Source of the DNA: an uncultured Campylobacter sp.
Lineage (GTDB): Bacteria; Campylobacterota; Campylobacteria; Campylobacterales; Campylobacteraceae
DNA length: 64,000 nt
Direction: 5' to 3'
NCBI RefSeq assembly: GCF_938030145.1
Contig: NZ_CALHGM010000034.1
Location: forward strand, 1 to 64,000
How positions within the stretch are numbered: the first letter of the stretch is position 1; each line of letters begins with the position of its first letter. The notes beneath the pieces are model-generated. The model was not told the origin of the DNA, ran no database searches, and worked only from the letters and a program-made list of their open reading frames with translations. Position numbers and translations under genes: made by a program. Shown piece after piece: positions 35,697-44,939 of this stretch.

Positions 35697-36452
35697 CTAC
35701 TCCCTTACGATGAAAGCTCCAGTAAACTTGCCATTATGCGCGAAATCTCTCGCCTCATCCTCGCTTTTAAATCCGCTTAAAAAGACGCGATAAATCGGCG
35801 CGCCATCTATGCTAAATTCTTTGATTATCGCAGGATATCCCGCTGTGCCGTGGTAATCGCGCTGATAAATTTGTGCGCCGCTTCTGTTTCTAAACGCACC
35901 AATTTGCACCATAAAATTTCCGCCGACAATGGTTGCTTTCGGCGAGCCTTTGGCGATAGTATGCCCATAAAAGCCCACTACTTCGAGTTTTACCGGCGCC
36001 GTACCTTTGGCAAATACGCCTACTAAATTAGCAGCTGTTTTGCTAAGATCGATGATGCGACCATCCACGAATGGACCGCGATCGTTGATGCGCACGGTTG
36101 CGGTAGCGCCGGTGTCGCGATTCGTGACCTTTACCATAGTATTCATTGGATAGGTTTTGTGCGCGGCGGTCATGCCGTTCATATCGTAAATTTCGCCGTT
36201 TGAGGTGTATTTGCCGTGAAAATTCGGCCCATACCAGCTGGCGATACCTATCTGGGTATCGCCGACGCTTACCTGCTCTGGATAGTAGGTTTTGCCGTTG
36301 ATTTTATAAGGGCGCATGGTGGCGGGAGAGTTTTTGCCGATCTTGCCCGCACCGCCCGCAGACGATCTAGAAGGCGGTGCGGTGCGAAACGAGCAACCGG
36401 CAAGAACCAGCGCAAAAAGCGCACTAAAAAGAGCGATTTTCTGGTACGACAC
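35697..36452 (-). CDS. rlpA: RlpA-like septal lipoprotein with SPOR domain
   Basis: 251-residue lipoprotein: lipobox LVLAGCS near residue 17-23, a double-psi barrel with GIASWYGPNFHGKYTSNGE and DRGPFVDGRIIDLS (RlpA signatures), and a C-terminal SPOR-like region (FMVQIGAFRNRSGA). RlpA enzymes cut or bind denuded glycan strands at the septum. It is followed closely upstream by the lytic transglycosylase gene (13 bases) and tatD, an arrangement I recall from H. pylori. Confidence 0.9.
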   Translation of the reverse strand: MSYQKIALFSALFALVLAGCSFRTAPPSRSSAGGAGKIGKNSPATMRPYKINGKTYYPEQVSVGDTQIGIASWYGPNFHGKYTSNGEIYDMNGMTAAHKTYPMNTMVKVTNRDTGATATVRINDRGPFVDGRIIDLSKTAANLVGVFAKGTAPVKLEVVGFYGHTIAKGSPKATIVGGNFMVQIGAFRNRSGAQIYQRDYHGTAGYPAIIKEFSIDGAPIYRVFLSGFKSEDEARDFAHNGKFTGAFIVRE

Positions 36453-36465
36453 CTACGATCCGATC

Positions 36466-37464
36466 TTATTTGTTGAATTTTATATTATTTAGCGCTATTT
36501 CGTTTTTGTCTTTGAGGCTAAGCTCGTTCGCCAAACCTGCTAACACTCGTGCTGGCTTGCGCTGTTTCAGACGTGGTTCATACGCTTGAAACGCGCCTTG
36601 ATTTACGACAAATTCTGCATATTTGCTTTGTGGGATATAAAAGAAGTACTTGCCGTTAAGCGGCGAAATTCCGTTTTTAATATGCGCGTTATAATCCTGC
36701 ATTTGCGACGGCGAAATTCCGATCTGTTTTGCAACTGCGCTTAGCTTTGTGCCTGGAGCTACTGCGATACGCTTTAGGCCCCACGGCTCGCTTTCAAAAA
36801 GCAGAATTTTACGCATATTTTCATTTTGAGCGATGTAAGCGTATTTGATAATGCGCTTGATAAAATTCTTAGTCTCATTAGGAAGTGCGGGGCTTTTTAG
36901 CAAGCGGTCCAGATCATCGCTGCCAGTAGCTGCAATCGCATTTTTAAGCTTTTGATCGCCACAATTATACGCCATTAGCGCTAAATACCACTTGCCAAAA
37001 TTTTGCTTCAGATGCAAAATATACGAAAACGCAGCATCCGTAGAGGCTGCGGGATCGCGACGCTCATCTACGGCGCTATCTACTCTAAGACCGAAATTTT
37101 TCGCAGTCGCCGGCATCAGCTGCCACATACCACCTGCGCTAGCGCCCGAAGTTACGGTGTTTTTAAGATGAGATTCTACCATTGCCAAATACAATAAGAA
37201 TTCCGGAGCTTCGATGTTATCGACCTCGGATTTGACTAAGTAGGCATTGTGCGACTGTGAAGTCACGATATGCTTAAACTGCTTGCGATCGCTTGCATTG
37301 ATCGCACGGAATATGCCCGCGACTACGTTTTTGCTCGATTCGTTATTTTCGATGCCGAATTGATTTAAAATATAGTCGTGATTTGCGCGCATCAGACCGG
37401 GCTGGCTCGCAAACGCTTCGCCCACTAAAAGTAGGGCTAGCAGTATAAATTTTATGGCTTTCAT
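36466..37464 (-). CDS. Membrane-bound lytic transglycosylase, MltD-like
   Basis: 332 residues with signal peptide (MKAIKFILLALLLVGEAFA), an SLT domain with catalytic Glu in LYLAMVESHLKN (about 91-102), GASAGGMWQLMPATAKNFGL and a YNCG motif, then a LysM-like module (RIAVAPGTKLSAVAKQIGI, about 242-260). It cleaves peptidoglycan glycan strands in the periplasm. Its ATG overlaps the tatD stop, and rlpA follows after 13 bases. Confidence 0.88.
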   Translation of the reverse strand: MKAIKFILLALLLVGEAFASQPGLMRANHDYILNQFGIENNESSKNVVAGIFRAINASDRKQFKHIVTSQSHNAYLVKSEVDNIEAPEFLLYLAMVESHLKNTVTSGASAGGMWQLMPATAKNFGLRVDSAVDERRDPAASTDAAFSYILHLKQNFGKWYLALMAYNCGDQKLKNAIAATGSDDLDRLLKSPALPNETKNFIKRIIKYAYIAQNENMRKILLFESEPWGLKRIAVAPGTKLSAVAKQIGISPSQMQDYNAHIKNGISPLNGKYFFYIPQSKYAEFVVNQGAFQAYEPRLKQRKPARVLAGLANELSLKDKNEIALNNIKFNK

Positions 37465-38258
37465 ATCTCTCCTTTGATTTTATCGCCAAAAAGCCTACAG
37501 GCGTTTTGAGTCGTTATTGCTTCAACCTCTTCTACGCTTAGGCTTAAAATTTCCGCGACTTTTTCTACCACGAGTCTCGTAAATGCAGGCTCGTTGCGCT
37601 CGCCGCGATGCGGATGCGGGGTTAGATATGGCGCATCCGTCTCGATTAATAGGCGCTCTTGCGGAATTTGCGGTAAGATCTCAGCTAAGTTTTTTGCATT
37701 TTTGAATGTCAAAACTCCGCCGATACCGAAGTAAAATCCGTATTCGCTAAGACCTAGCAAAAGCTTGCTGGCATTGAAGCAGTGCAAAACACCGCCGCAT
37801 AAATCGCCAGCACGATCTTTTAGAATTCCAAAGCTATCTTCGTTTGCTTCTCGGATATGGACTATAAGTGGTTTTTGAAGTTGTGTTGCTAGATCGATTT
37901 GTGAGATGAAGGCGTCTTTTTGGCGGGAGATTTCTAAGGCTTTGGTTTCCTTGCTCTCTTGCTGCTTAAGTCTGAAATAATCAAGACCGCATTCGCCGAC
38001 GCCCACGCATTTGGGATCGTCAGCATACCGCTTCAGCACCTCCATATCGAAAGAATCTATCTCGTATGGATGCACCCCTACGGCAAAATACACATTATTC
38101 CGCGCGTGCGAAATTTTACATGCCTTATCTAGGTCTGCTACATCTGCACCGGGAATGATGATGCTACGCACACCTGCAATCGTGGCGCGCTCAATCACCG
38201 CGTCCAAATCGGCGTCGAAACTAGCATCGTCTAAATGGCAATGTGTATCTATAATCAT
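37461..38258 (-). CDS. TatD-family metal-dependent hydrolase
   Basis: About 265 residues of TIM-barrel hydrolase, family TatD/YcfH, a metal-dependent DNase or deoxyribonuclease-like enzyme in the cytoplasm. The metal motif DTHCHLDD opens the protein, with GECGLDYFR, HIRE and ETDAPYL later. The ATG at 38258 with GTGAG upstream is favoured over the GTG at 38267. It overlaps mltD by four bases. Confidence 0.88.
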   Translation of the reverse strand: MIIDTHCHLDDASFDADLDAVIERATIAGVRSIIIPGADVADLDKACKISHARNNVYFAVGVHPYEIDSFDMEVLKRYADDPKCVGVGECGLDYFRLKQQESKETKALEISRQKDAFISQIDLATQLQKPLIVHIREANEDSFGILKDRAGDLCGGVLHCFNASKLLLGLSEYGFYFGIGGVLTFKNAKNLAEILPQIPQERLLIETDAPYLTPHPHRGERNEPAFTRLVVEKVAEILSLSVEEVEAITTQNACRLFGDKIKGEI

Positions 38259-38383
38259 AAAACTCACTTGATAAAATTTTTCGAAGCGGATTTTACGTCG
38301 TTTTGCAAAATCACACTTAAATTTAAATTAAACGCGGTATTGTAGCGAAAAATTTCAGATTTAAACTTAAGCTTAAAATTCCT

Positions 38384-39907
38384 TCAGCTTTGCCTTAGTT
38401 TTTTAGCGAATTCCAGGGCTTCTGCAGTAATAGTCTCGCCGCTTATCATACGAGCTAGCTCTGTTATTTTCTCATTTTCGCTTAATAATCTCACGCTAGA
38501 TTTGCCGTTCGTTTTACTTACTAAAAAGTGTGACGCAGCCTTGGAACTAAGCTGCGGTTGGTGCGAGATCGCAAAAATTTGATAAAATTTTGAAATTTTT
38601 ACCAGCACGTTTGCGATACTCATCGCCTCTTTTCCGCTTAAATTTGAATCAATCTCGTCTAAGATCAAAATTCCCTCGCCATTATTTGTAAGCTCCAAGC
38701 TCGCGGCAATAAAAGCAAGGCGTAAGCGGTTCGTTTCGCCTGAGCTTAAATTTTTAAATTCCGTCTTGCACAAGCTGACGCAAATTTCGTCTGTGCCGCA
38801 CTCACTAAGCGCCGTAGGCTTAAAACTAAGCTCCACTCCGTCCATATAAAGCTGCTTTAGATAGGAATTTATCAGATCCTCGAGCCGTTTTTTAGTGCCC
38901 TTGCGAGCCTCGCTGATTTTTTCAGCAAGGATAGTGGTGCTTTCGCTAAGACGTTTAAATTCCACTTGCAACTTGGTTTTTTCAAAGCTTAACTGCTCGT
39001 AATGCTCAAGCTCCTTCTTGCGCGCTTCAAGCGTAGCTAAAGCCTCTTCTACGCTTCCGTAGCGCCTATTTAGCGCGCTAAGAGCTTCGATGCGATCTAA
39101 AATTTTCTCTATGTCGATATTTTCGAGCTCGTCTAAATTCAAGCTTTCTTGCTTTAGCCGCAGCTCGTTCATTGCATCCTCAAAAAACGCGCTATCCAGC
39201 CCGCTAAGACTTAGCGCTTCGATGACGCTGCGTTCTAGCTCAAAAATGCCCTGCGCCCTAGCCCAAAGTTCCTCGATCTTATCTTTCTTACTAAGCTTTT
39301 TTTTGATCTGCAAAAGCTCCTCATATTCGCCGATCTTAGGCGATACGCGCTCGATTTTTTCAATCTCGAAGCGAGCAAATTCCTTTAACTCCTCAATCTT
39401 GCGCTCTTGATCCAAAATTTCATCCAGCTGCTTTTTTGTGCGGCTAAATTCCACAAAAGCGCTTTGAAGCTCCGATAGGCTTTGAGCGTGCGCCGCATCT
39501 TTTTTCGCGGCGATAAAATCAAGTAATTTTAGCAAGCTGCCGCTACTCATTTCGCCGGCGTTTTTCGCGCCTAAAAATTTCACGTATTCGCCGGCGATCG
39601 TGCTTAGATTTCTTTTTGAGACCGATTGGGAATTTATAAAGTATCGCAAGCTACGCTCTTTTAGGACGCGAAAAATATTTGGCGTATCGTTTATCAAGCC
39701 GAAATTTTCCATATCAAATTTATGCTCTACGTCCGCTTCTATGAGCTCAGCCTCGCATTCGTTAAGACCGAACACCGCTAAAATCGCGCCTATTAATACC
39801 GATTTACCCGCGCCGCTGATACCTGTAAATACGCTAAGCCCTGGGCCAAAGCTAAGCTCGCTCTCGCAAAAACCTAGATTATTTTTAATATAAATTCTTT
39901 CTAGCAT
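38384..39907 (-). CDS. recN: DNA repair ATPase RecN
   Basis: SMC-like ATPase that acts at double-strand breaks. N-terminal Walker A GISGAGKS (about 29-36 from this start), long coiled-coil arms (about 150-330), and C-terminal SSGETNRLRLAF signature with Walker B ILILDEIDSNLSG. The 507 residues fit Campylobacter RecN. I chose the ATG at 39907 (MLERIYIKN), next to the nadK stop; an upstream start at 39922 also overlaps nadK. Confidence 0.9.
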   Translation of the reverse strand: MLERIYIKNNLGFCESELSFGPGLSVFTGISGAGKSVLIGAILAVFGLNECEAELIEADVEHKFDMENFGLINDTPNIFRVLKERSLRYFINSQSVSKRNLSTIAGEYVKFLGAKNAGEMSSGSLLKLLDFIAAKKDAAHAQSLSELQSAFVEFSRTKKQLDEILDQERKIEELKEFARFEIEKIERVSPKIGEYEELLQIKKKLSKKDKIEELWARAQGIFELERSVIEALSLSGLDSAFFEDAMNELRLKQESLNLDELENIDIEKILDRIEALSALNRRYGSVEEALATLEARKKELEHYEQLSFEKTKLQVEFKRLSESTTILAEKISEARKGTKKRLEDLINSYLKQLYMDGVELSFKPTALSECGTDEICVSLCKTEFKNLSSGETNRLRLAFIAASLELTNNGEGILILDEIDSNLSGKEAMSIANVLVKISKFYQIFAISHQPQLSSKAASHFLVSKTNGKSSVRLLSENEKITELARMISGETITAEALEFAKKLRQS

Positions 39908-40782
39908 CCGCCGTGCCCCCATCTGAGTTTGGCTTTTAAAACGTCAAAATAATCGTAGCTTCTGCGTTTTATTAAATTTGCCTTTGCGTGCGAAATTTTA
40001 ACGCTTACGCTGTGAAATTCCGCCATATCAAAAACGTCTTGTCCGTCGATGACGACGCTAACTTCGGAGCTTCCGGCGTTTTTGAAGCTTGCGAGATACT
40101 CTTTTGGCAGGATCAAAGGCCGCTGCGTCAGGCTGTGCGAGCAGATCGGCGTGACGCAAAACACGTCGCACAGCGGATAGACGATAGATCCATTCGCGCT
40201 CATATTATACGCGGTCGAGCCCACGGCGGAGCTTACGATCACACCGTCGCCGTAGTAAGTATTGAAATATTTTCTATTTAAAAACGCGTCGATCTTCGCC
40301 ATCGAAGAGATGTGGCTGCGGGTGATTACGACGTCGTTAAATGCGGTCTTGCGGACGATTTTACCGCCGCCGTTTTCCAGTATCACTTCGAGTAAAAACG
40401 GGCGCTCGATCTCGTATTCGCCACGCAAAAATTCCTTTAAAAATTTTGCGAATTCGCTAGGCTGCACGTCCGTTAAAAACCCGAGAGTACCTGCGTTGAT
40501 ACCCAAAATAAAGGCGTTTTTATCGCTTAGTAGCCTCGCAAGCCCGATGAGCGTGCCGTCGCCGCCGAGGCTAATTAAAAAATTGGTCTTTTTTAAAATT
40601 TCTGCAAGCGTATGCGGCTTAAGGCCGAAAAATTCCGCTCCGTCCTCTTCAAGTAAAAGCTCGATACCTTGCGCTTTTAAAATTTCGCGAATTTCCTCTG
40701 CGACGGGGCGAATTTCCTCCGATTTTTTGGCTATTAGCCCTGCAAATTTTAAATTTTCGTGGATTTTGTTTTTGCTTTCCAT
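39901..40782 (-). CDS. nadK: NAD kinase
   Basis: Phosphorylates NAD to NADP. The GGDGT motif (SLGGDGTLIGLARLL, about 92-106) and the second signature VGSTAYNMSANGSIVYP are intact; length 293 is typical. It is coupled with recN downstream and divergent from aspS across a 97-base gap. Confidence 0.95.
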   Translation of the reverse strand: MESKNKIHENLKFAGLIAKKSEEIRPVAEEIREILKAQGIELLLEEDGAEFFGLKPHTLAEILKKTNFLISLGGDGTLIGLARLLSDKNAFILGINAGTLGFLTDVQPSEFAKFLKEFLRGEYEIERPFLLEVILENGGGKIVRKTAFNDVVITRSHISSMAKIDAFLNRKYFNTYYGDGVIVSSAVGSTAYNMSANGSIVYPLCDVFCVTPICSHSLTQRPLILPKEYLASFKNAGSSEVSVVIDGQDVFDMAEFHSVSVKISHAKANLIKRRSYDYFDVLKAKLRWGHGGC

Positions 40783-40840
40783 TTTTCTACTTTCGGGCGC
40801 TATTTTATAAAAAATTAGCTTTGTAAAAGCAAAATTTAAC

Positions 40841-40846
40841 TATAAT
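40841..40846 (+). promoter_or_regulatory. -10 box of aspS
   Basis: Perfect TATAAT, 33 bases before the aspS start, with no clear -35, as usual for Campylobacter vegetative promoters. Transcription should start near 40853. Confidence 0.6.
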
Positions 40847-40879
40847 CGGCTCTTGAAATTTTATTAAAAAGGAGTAATT

Positions 40880-42634
40880 TTGCGAAGTCATTACTGCACG
40901 GATTTGAGTAAAAACGACGTCGGCAAAAATGTAACCGTATGCGGCTGGGTAAATTCTTACCGCGACCACGGCGGCGTTATTTTCATAGATTTGCGCGACC
41001 GAAGCGGCCTGCTTCAGCTCGTGTGCGATCCCAAAGATAGTAAAAAAGCGTATGAAATTGCAAACGAAGTACGAAACGAATTTGTCCTAAAAGCCGTCGG
41101 CAAGATCCGAGCTCGCGGCGAAGGGCTGGAAAATCCAAATTTAAAAACGGGCGATATCGAAGTCGTGGTAGAAGACCTACAGATCGAAAATCCAAGCAAG
41201 CCGCTTCCTTTCGTAATCGGCGATAAAAGCGTCAATGAAGAAACGAAGCTGAAATACCGCTTTTTGGATCTGCGCGCCGACGGAAGCTTCGATAAATTTA
41301 AGATGCGCTCCAAGGCTGCGATCGCCGCGCGAAATGCGCTCGATAGGCTGGGCTTTGTGGAGGTCGAAACGCCGATCTTAACGCGCGCGACGCCTGAGGG
41401 CGCTAGGGATTATCTGGTGCCTAGCCGCGTCTATCCGGGCAGCTTCTACGCGCTTCCGCAAAGTCCGCAGCTTTTCAAGCAGCTTTTGATGTGCTCGGGC
41501 TTTGATAAATACTTCCAGATCGCGCGCTGCTTCCGCGACGAAGACCTGCGCGCCGACCGCCAGCCGGAATTTACGCAAATCGATATCGAGATGAGCTTCA
41601 ATACCCAATACGACGTAATGAGCGTAGCCGAGGAGGTTTTAAAGGATATTTTCAAATCCTGCGGCCGCGAGATCGTCACTCCTTTTAGACATATGGAGTA
41701 TAAGGACGCGATGGAGCTTTACGGCAGCGACAAACCCGATTTGCGCTACGATATGCCTTTCATCGACGTAGCCGATATTTTTGAAAAATCGAGCAACGAA
41801 ATTTTTTCAAATTTAGCCAAAGACCGCAAGGCCAATCGCGTAAAAGCGCTCAAAGTCGAGGGCGGCGATCTGAAATTTAGCAAGCGGCAGATGCAAGGCT
41901 TTGAGGAATACGTTAAAAAATTCGGCGCGCAGGGACTTGCATTTATTCAGGTAAAAGAGGACGGTCTAAAGGGGCCGCTGGTAAAATTCTTTGAAAAAAG
42001 CGAGCTGGACGAACTCATCAAGCGCTGCGAGCTTAAAGTCGGCGACGTCGTATTTTTCGGCGCGGGCAAAAAGAAAATCGTGCTTGATTATATGGGTAGA
42101 TTTAGAATTTTCCTCGCGAACGAGCTCGGTCTGATCGATCCGAACAGGCTTGAGTTTTTGTGGGTCGTAAATTTCCCTATGTTTGAGCAAAACGACGACG
42201 GCAGCTACTCTGCGATGCACCATCCTTTCACGATGCCGAATAACCCCGATGAGCCTGATTTGGAGGATATCACGTCGATTGCCTACGACGTCGTGCTAAA
42301 CGGCATCGAGCTTGGCGGCGGCAGTATCAGGATCCACAAAGCGGACATTCAAGAAAAGGTCTTTAGACTGCTTAAGATCGAGCCTGCAGAGCAGAGGGAG
42401 AAATTCGGCTTCCTGCTTGATGCGCTAAGCTTCGGCGCGCCTCCGCACGGAGGTATCGCGATCGGCTTTGATAGGCTGATGATGCTCGTTACAGGCTCAA
42501 GCAGTATCCGCGAGGTCATCGCGTTTCCTAAAACGCAGCGCGCGCAGTGTCCGCTCACCAAGGCCCCTAGCGTCGTGACCGATGAGCAGCTTCGCGAGCT
42601 AGGTCTTAGGCTTCAGAAAAAGGAGCAAAAATGA
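40880..42634 (+). CDS. aspS: Aspartyl-tRNA synthetase
   Basis: Charges tRNA-Asp; in this group it may be non-discriminating and also charge tRNA-Asn. N-terminal OB fold (TVCGWVNSYRDHGGVIFIDLRDRSG), class II motif 2 (FRDEDLRADRQPEFTQID) and motif 3 (GIAIGFDRLMML), with the bacterial GAD insertion. 584 residues. The start is TTG (40880-40882), fixed by AAGGAG five bases before and by the family N-terminus MRSHYC. The stop overlaps adk (ATGA). Confidence 0.96.
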   Translation: MRSHYCTDLSKNDVGKNVTVCGWVNSYRDHGGVIFIDLRDRSGLLQLVCDPKDSKKAYEIANEVRNEFVLKAVGKIRARGEGLENPNLKTGDIEVVVEDLQIENPSKPLPFVIGDKSVNEETKLKYRFLDLRADGSFDKFKMRSKAAIAARNALDRLGFVEVETPILTRATPEGARDYLVPSRVYPGSFYALPQSPQLFKQLLMCSGFDKYFQIARCFRDEDLRADRQPEFTQIDIEMSFNTQYDVMSVAEEVLKDIFKSCGREIVTPFRHMEYKDAMELYGSDKPDLRYDMPFIDVADIFEKSSNEIFSNLAKDRKANRVKALKVEGGDLKFSKRQMQGFEEYVKKFGAQGLAFIQVKEDGLKGPLVKFFEKSELDELIKRCELKVGDVVFFGAGKKKIVLDYMGRFRIFLANELGLIDPNRLEFLWVVNFPMFEQNDDGSYSAMHHPFTMPNNPDEPDLEDITSIAYDVVLNGIELGGGSIRIHKADIQEKVFRLLKIEPAEQREKFGFLLDALSFGAPPHGGIAIGFDRLMMLVTGSSSIREVIAFPKTQRAQCPLTKAPSVVTDEQLRELGLRLQKKEQK

Positions 42635-43212
42635 AAAGCCTTTTTCTAATCATCGGTGCTCCGGGCAGCGGTAAAACTACCGATGCGAGCATGATCGCTC
42701 GTATGAATCAAAGCATCGAGCACTACTCCACCGGCGATCTGCTTCGCGCCGAGGTAGCAAGCGGCAGCGCTCTGGGTAAGCAGATAGATAGCTTTATCTC
42801 GGGCGGAAATTTAGTCCCGCTTGACGTCGTCGTAAACGTCATAATCGGCGCGATTAAGAGCTCGCCGAAGGATCTTATCATCATCGACGGCTATCCAAGA
42901 AGCGTCGAGCAGATGAGCAAACTCGATGAGGTGCTGCAAGGCGACGAAGACGTAGCCCTTAGCGCCGTCATCGAGGTATGCGTCAGCGAGGAGGTTGCCG
43001 AGCAGCGCGTTTTGGGGCGCGCTCGCGGGGCGGACGATAACAAGGAAGTCTTTAAAAACCGCATGGCGGTATTTTCAGAGCCGATCGAGGATATCCGTAA
43101 ATTTTACGGCGACGCGGGCGTATTTTACAGCGTAAACGGCGAGCGCACGGTCGAGGAGATCGTAGCGGACATAAACGCTATAATCGCCGAGGAGATCGAA
43201 AAATTAGGCTAG
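42631..43212 (+). CDS. adk: Adenylate kinase
   Basis: Interconverts ATP+AMP and 2 ADP. P-loop GAPGSGKTTDAS (about 9-20), NMP-binding region STGDLLRAEV, and DGYPRSVEQM. At 193 residues with a very short LID (RGADDNKEVFKNRM) it is the compact form typical of Campylobacter. Coupled to aspS by a four-base overlap. Confidence 0.95.
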   Translation: MKSLFLIIGAPGSGKTTDASMIARMNQSIEHYSTGDLLRAEVASGSALGKQIDSFISGGNLVPLDVVVNVIIGAIKSSPKDLIIIDGYPRSVEQMSKLDEVLQGDEDVALSAVIEVCVSEEVAEQRVLGRARGADDNKEVFKNRMAVFSEPIEDIRKFYGDAGVFYSVNGERTVEEIVADINAIIAEEIEKLG

Positions 43213-43480
43213 CGCGCTTGGGCGGTTTAAATTTTAAGCGCTTCCGGCTCCTTTTTTGCATCGTAAGCAGCACAGATCGCGCTTAAATTTAACGAGCTTT
43301 TCGGTACGAGTGCGCCTTTAAATTTATAGCTTGCCGTTGCGCTAGATAGTCAATTTCAAGCGTAAATTTAAAGCAGCTCGCGTCGCAAATTTAATGCGAG
43401 CGTTAAATATGAGCGGCTTTTAAATTTAATGAAATTCCGAATCTGTTTGCGGACGCAGAGATTAAAATTTAAGGATAGAT

Positions 43481-43837
43481 ATGGTTAGAAAATTTTTACT
43501 TAGTATGGCTTTATGCGCGGTCGCATTCGCTGCGGGTGGGTTTGTGCCAAGCGGCTCCGCGGCGCAAACTCAATCGTCAAGCGTCAAAGAGGCGCTTAAA
43601 TTAAGAGATGATTCTTTTGTCACGATCGACGGCAGGATAAAATCTCAACTCAGACATGAACATTATAGATTTGTGGATCAAAACGGCGATAGCATCGAGG
43701 TCGAGATCGACGATGACGTTTGGCGCGGCGTGAGCGTGGATGAAAATACGCTCGTGCGAATTAGCGGCGAGATCGACAAAGATTTTACCAAAACGACGAT
43801 AGACGTGAAAAATATCAAAATTTTAAATTCTAAATAA
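43481..43837 (+). CDS. Periplasmic BOF (YgiW/YdeI) protein
   Basis: 118 residues: signal peptide (MVRKFLLSMALCAVAFAAGG), then an OB-fold of the bacterial BOF family with KLRDDSFVTIDGRIKSQL and IEVEIDDDVWRGVSVDENTLVRISGEIDKDF. Such proteins are stress-linked periplasmic OB-folds of unknown ligand. AAGGAT precedes the ATG. It lies ten bases before ppa and may share its message. Confidence 0.82.
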   Translation: MVRKFLLSMALCAVAFAAGGFVPSGSAAQTQSSSVKEALKLRDDSFVTIDGRIKSQLRHEHYRFVDQNGDSIEVEIDDDVWRGVSVDENTLVRISGEIDKDFTKTTIDVKNIKILNSK

Positions 43838-43846
43838 AGGAAAACT

Positions 43847-44365
43847 ATGGATCTTTCAAAGATAAAAGTGGGCTCAAACCCCGATAAAATCAACGCGGTA
43901 ATCGAGATCCCTTACGGCTCGAATATCAAATACGAGATAGACAAAGCAAGCGGTGCGCTCTGCGTAGATCGCGTGCTCTACGGCGCGATGTTTTACCCTG
44001 CAAACTACGGCTTCGTGCCCAATACCTTGGCTGACGACGGCGATCCTGCGGATGTTTTGGTGCTAAACGAATACCCGCTTGCCGCAGGCAGCGTGATCCC
44101 GTGCCGCCTAATCGGCGTTTTGATGATGGAGGACGAAAGCGGCATGGACGAGAAGCTGCTTGCCGTGCCGGTTAGCAAGATTGATCCGCGATATGACGGC
44201 ATCAAAGGGGTCGCCGATCTGCCTAAGGCGACGCTGGATAAGATCAAAAATTTCTTCGAAACCTACAAGCTTTTAGAGCCGAATAAATGGGTCAAAGTAA
44301 AGGACTTCGCAAGCGCCGCGGAAGCGGAGAAAATCCTTGATAAAGCGATCAAGGCTTATAAATAA
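43847..44365 (+). CDS. ppa: Inorganic pyrophosphatase, family I
   Basis: Hydrolyses pyrophosphate to phosphate in the cytoplasm. 172 residues with the family I signature DGDPADVLVL (about 63-72), NVVIEIPYGS-like start (NAVIEIPYGSNIKYE) and KVKDFASAAEAEKIL end. AAAGGAAAA lies before the ATG. A strong hairpin follows the stop. Confidence 0.96.
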   Translation: MDLSKIKVGSNPDKINAVIEIPYGSNIKYEIDKASGALCVDRVLYGAMFYPANYGFVPNTLADDGDPADVLVLNEYPLAAGSVIPCRLIGVLMMEDESGMDEKLLAVPVSKIDPRYDGIKGVADLPKATLDKIKNFFETYKLLEPNKWVKVKDFASAAEAEKILDKAIKAYK

Positions 44366-44939
44366 TACATTTTTGCGCGCTTGGCGCTAAAATTTAATCA
44401 AAATTTGACCGACCCGCTCGGTCAAATTTATCGTTAAATTTTAATTCTACAAATTTTCAAAATTTAAAATATTTTAAATTCCACTAAAATTTTACCTGAA
44501 GCCTGCGCTTGGTTTTTTATCGCTTATTTTTTGGCGGTTAAGCCAAGCGGCTTTGGATTTATTTAATAAAGATTTTTTAAAACTACATTGCGTGAAATGG
44601 CGCTACGGGGATCGGAGCCTTATACGTTAGTAACGGAGAAATTCCGCGAGCTAAAGGCTTCATATAGACCGCAGTTAAAATTCCAAAATTCGCTATCTTG
44701 ATTTTTTGAAAGAGATCACAAACATCATTGCAAAATTACAAAGCTGATGTCATCACAGACAGGAGCCTTTGGTCTGCCACGTCACGTAAAATTTGAAATT
44801 TACACGCTGCATAAAATTCGGAAATCTAAATGATACCAAATGATTTACTATAGCCATCTTTTTAAATTTAGTAATAAATCTATAAATTTTGATTCCAAAG
44901 GCTTTTGTTTTAATAAGACGTCAAACACTTGATTAAATT
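44366..44939. other. Non-coding 574-bp gap between convergent genes
   Basis: Apart from the hairpin at 44401-44429, no gene or RNA was recognised. The stretch is AT-rich and shows many AAATTT, AAATTC and ATTTTAAA words. Confidence 0.55.
44401..44429 (+). terminator. Perfect 12-bp hairpin after ppa
   Basis: AAATTTGACCGA (44401-44412) and its exact reverse complement (44418-44429) enclose CCCGC. It lies 36 bases past the ppa stop; its AT-rich flanks on both sides make it potentially bidirectional. Confidence 0.6.
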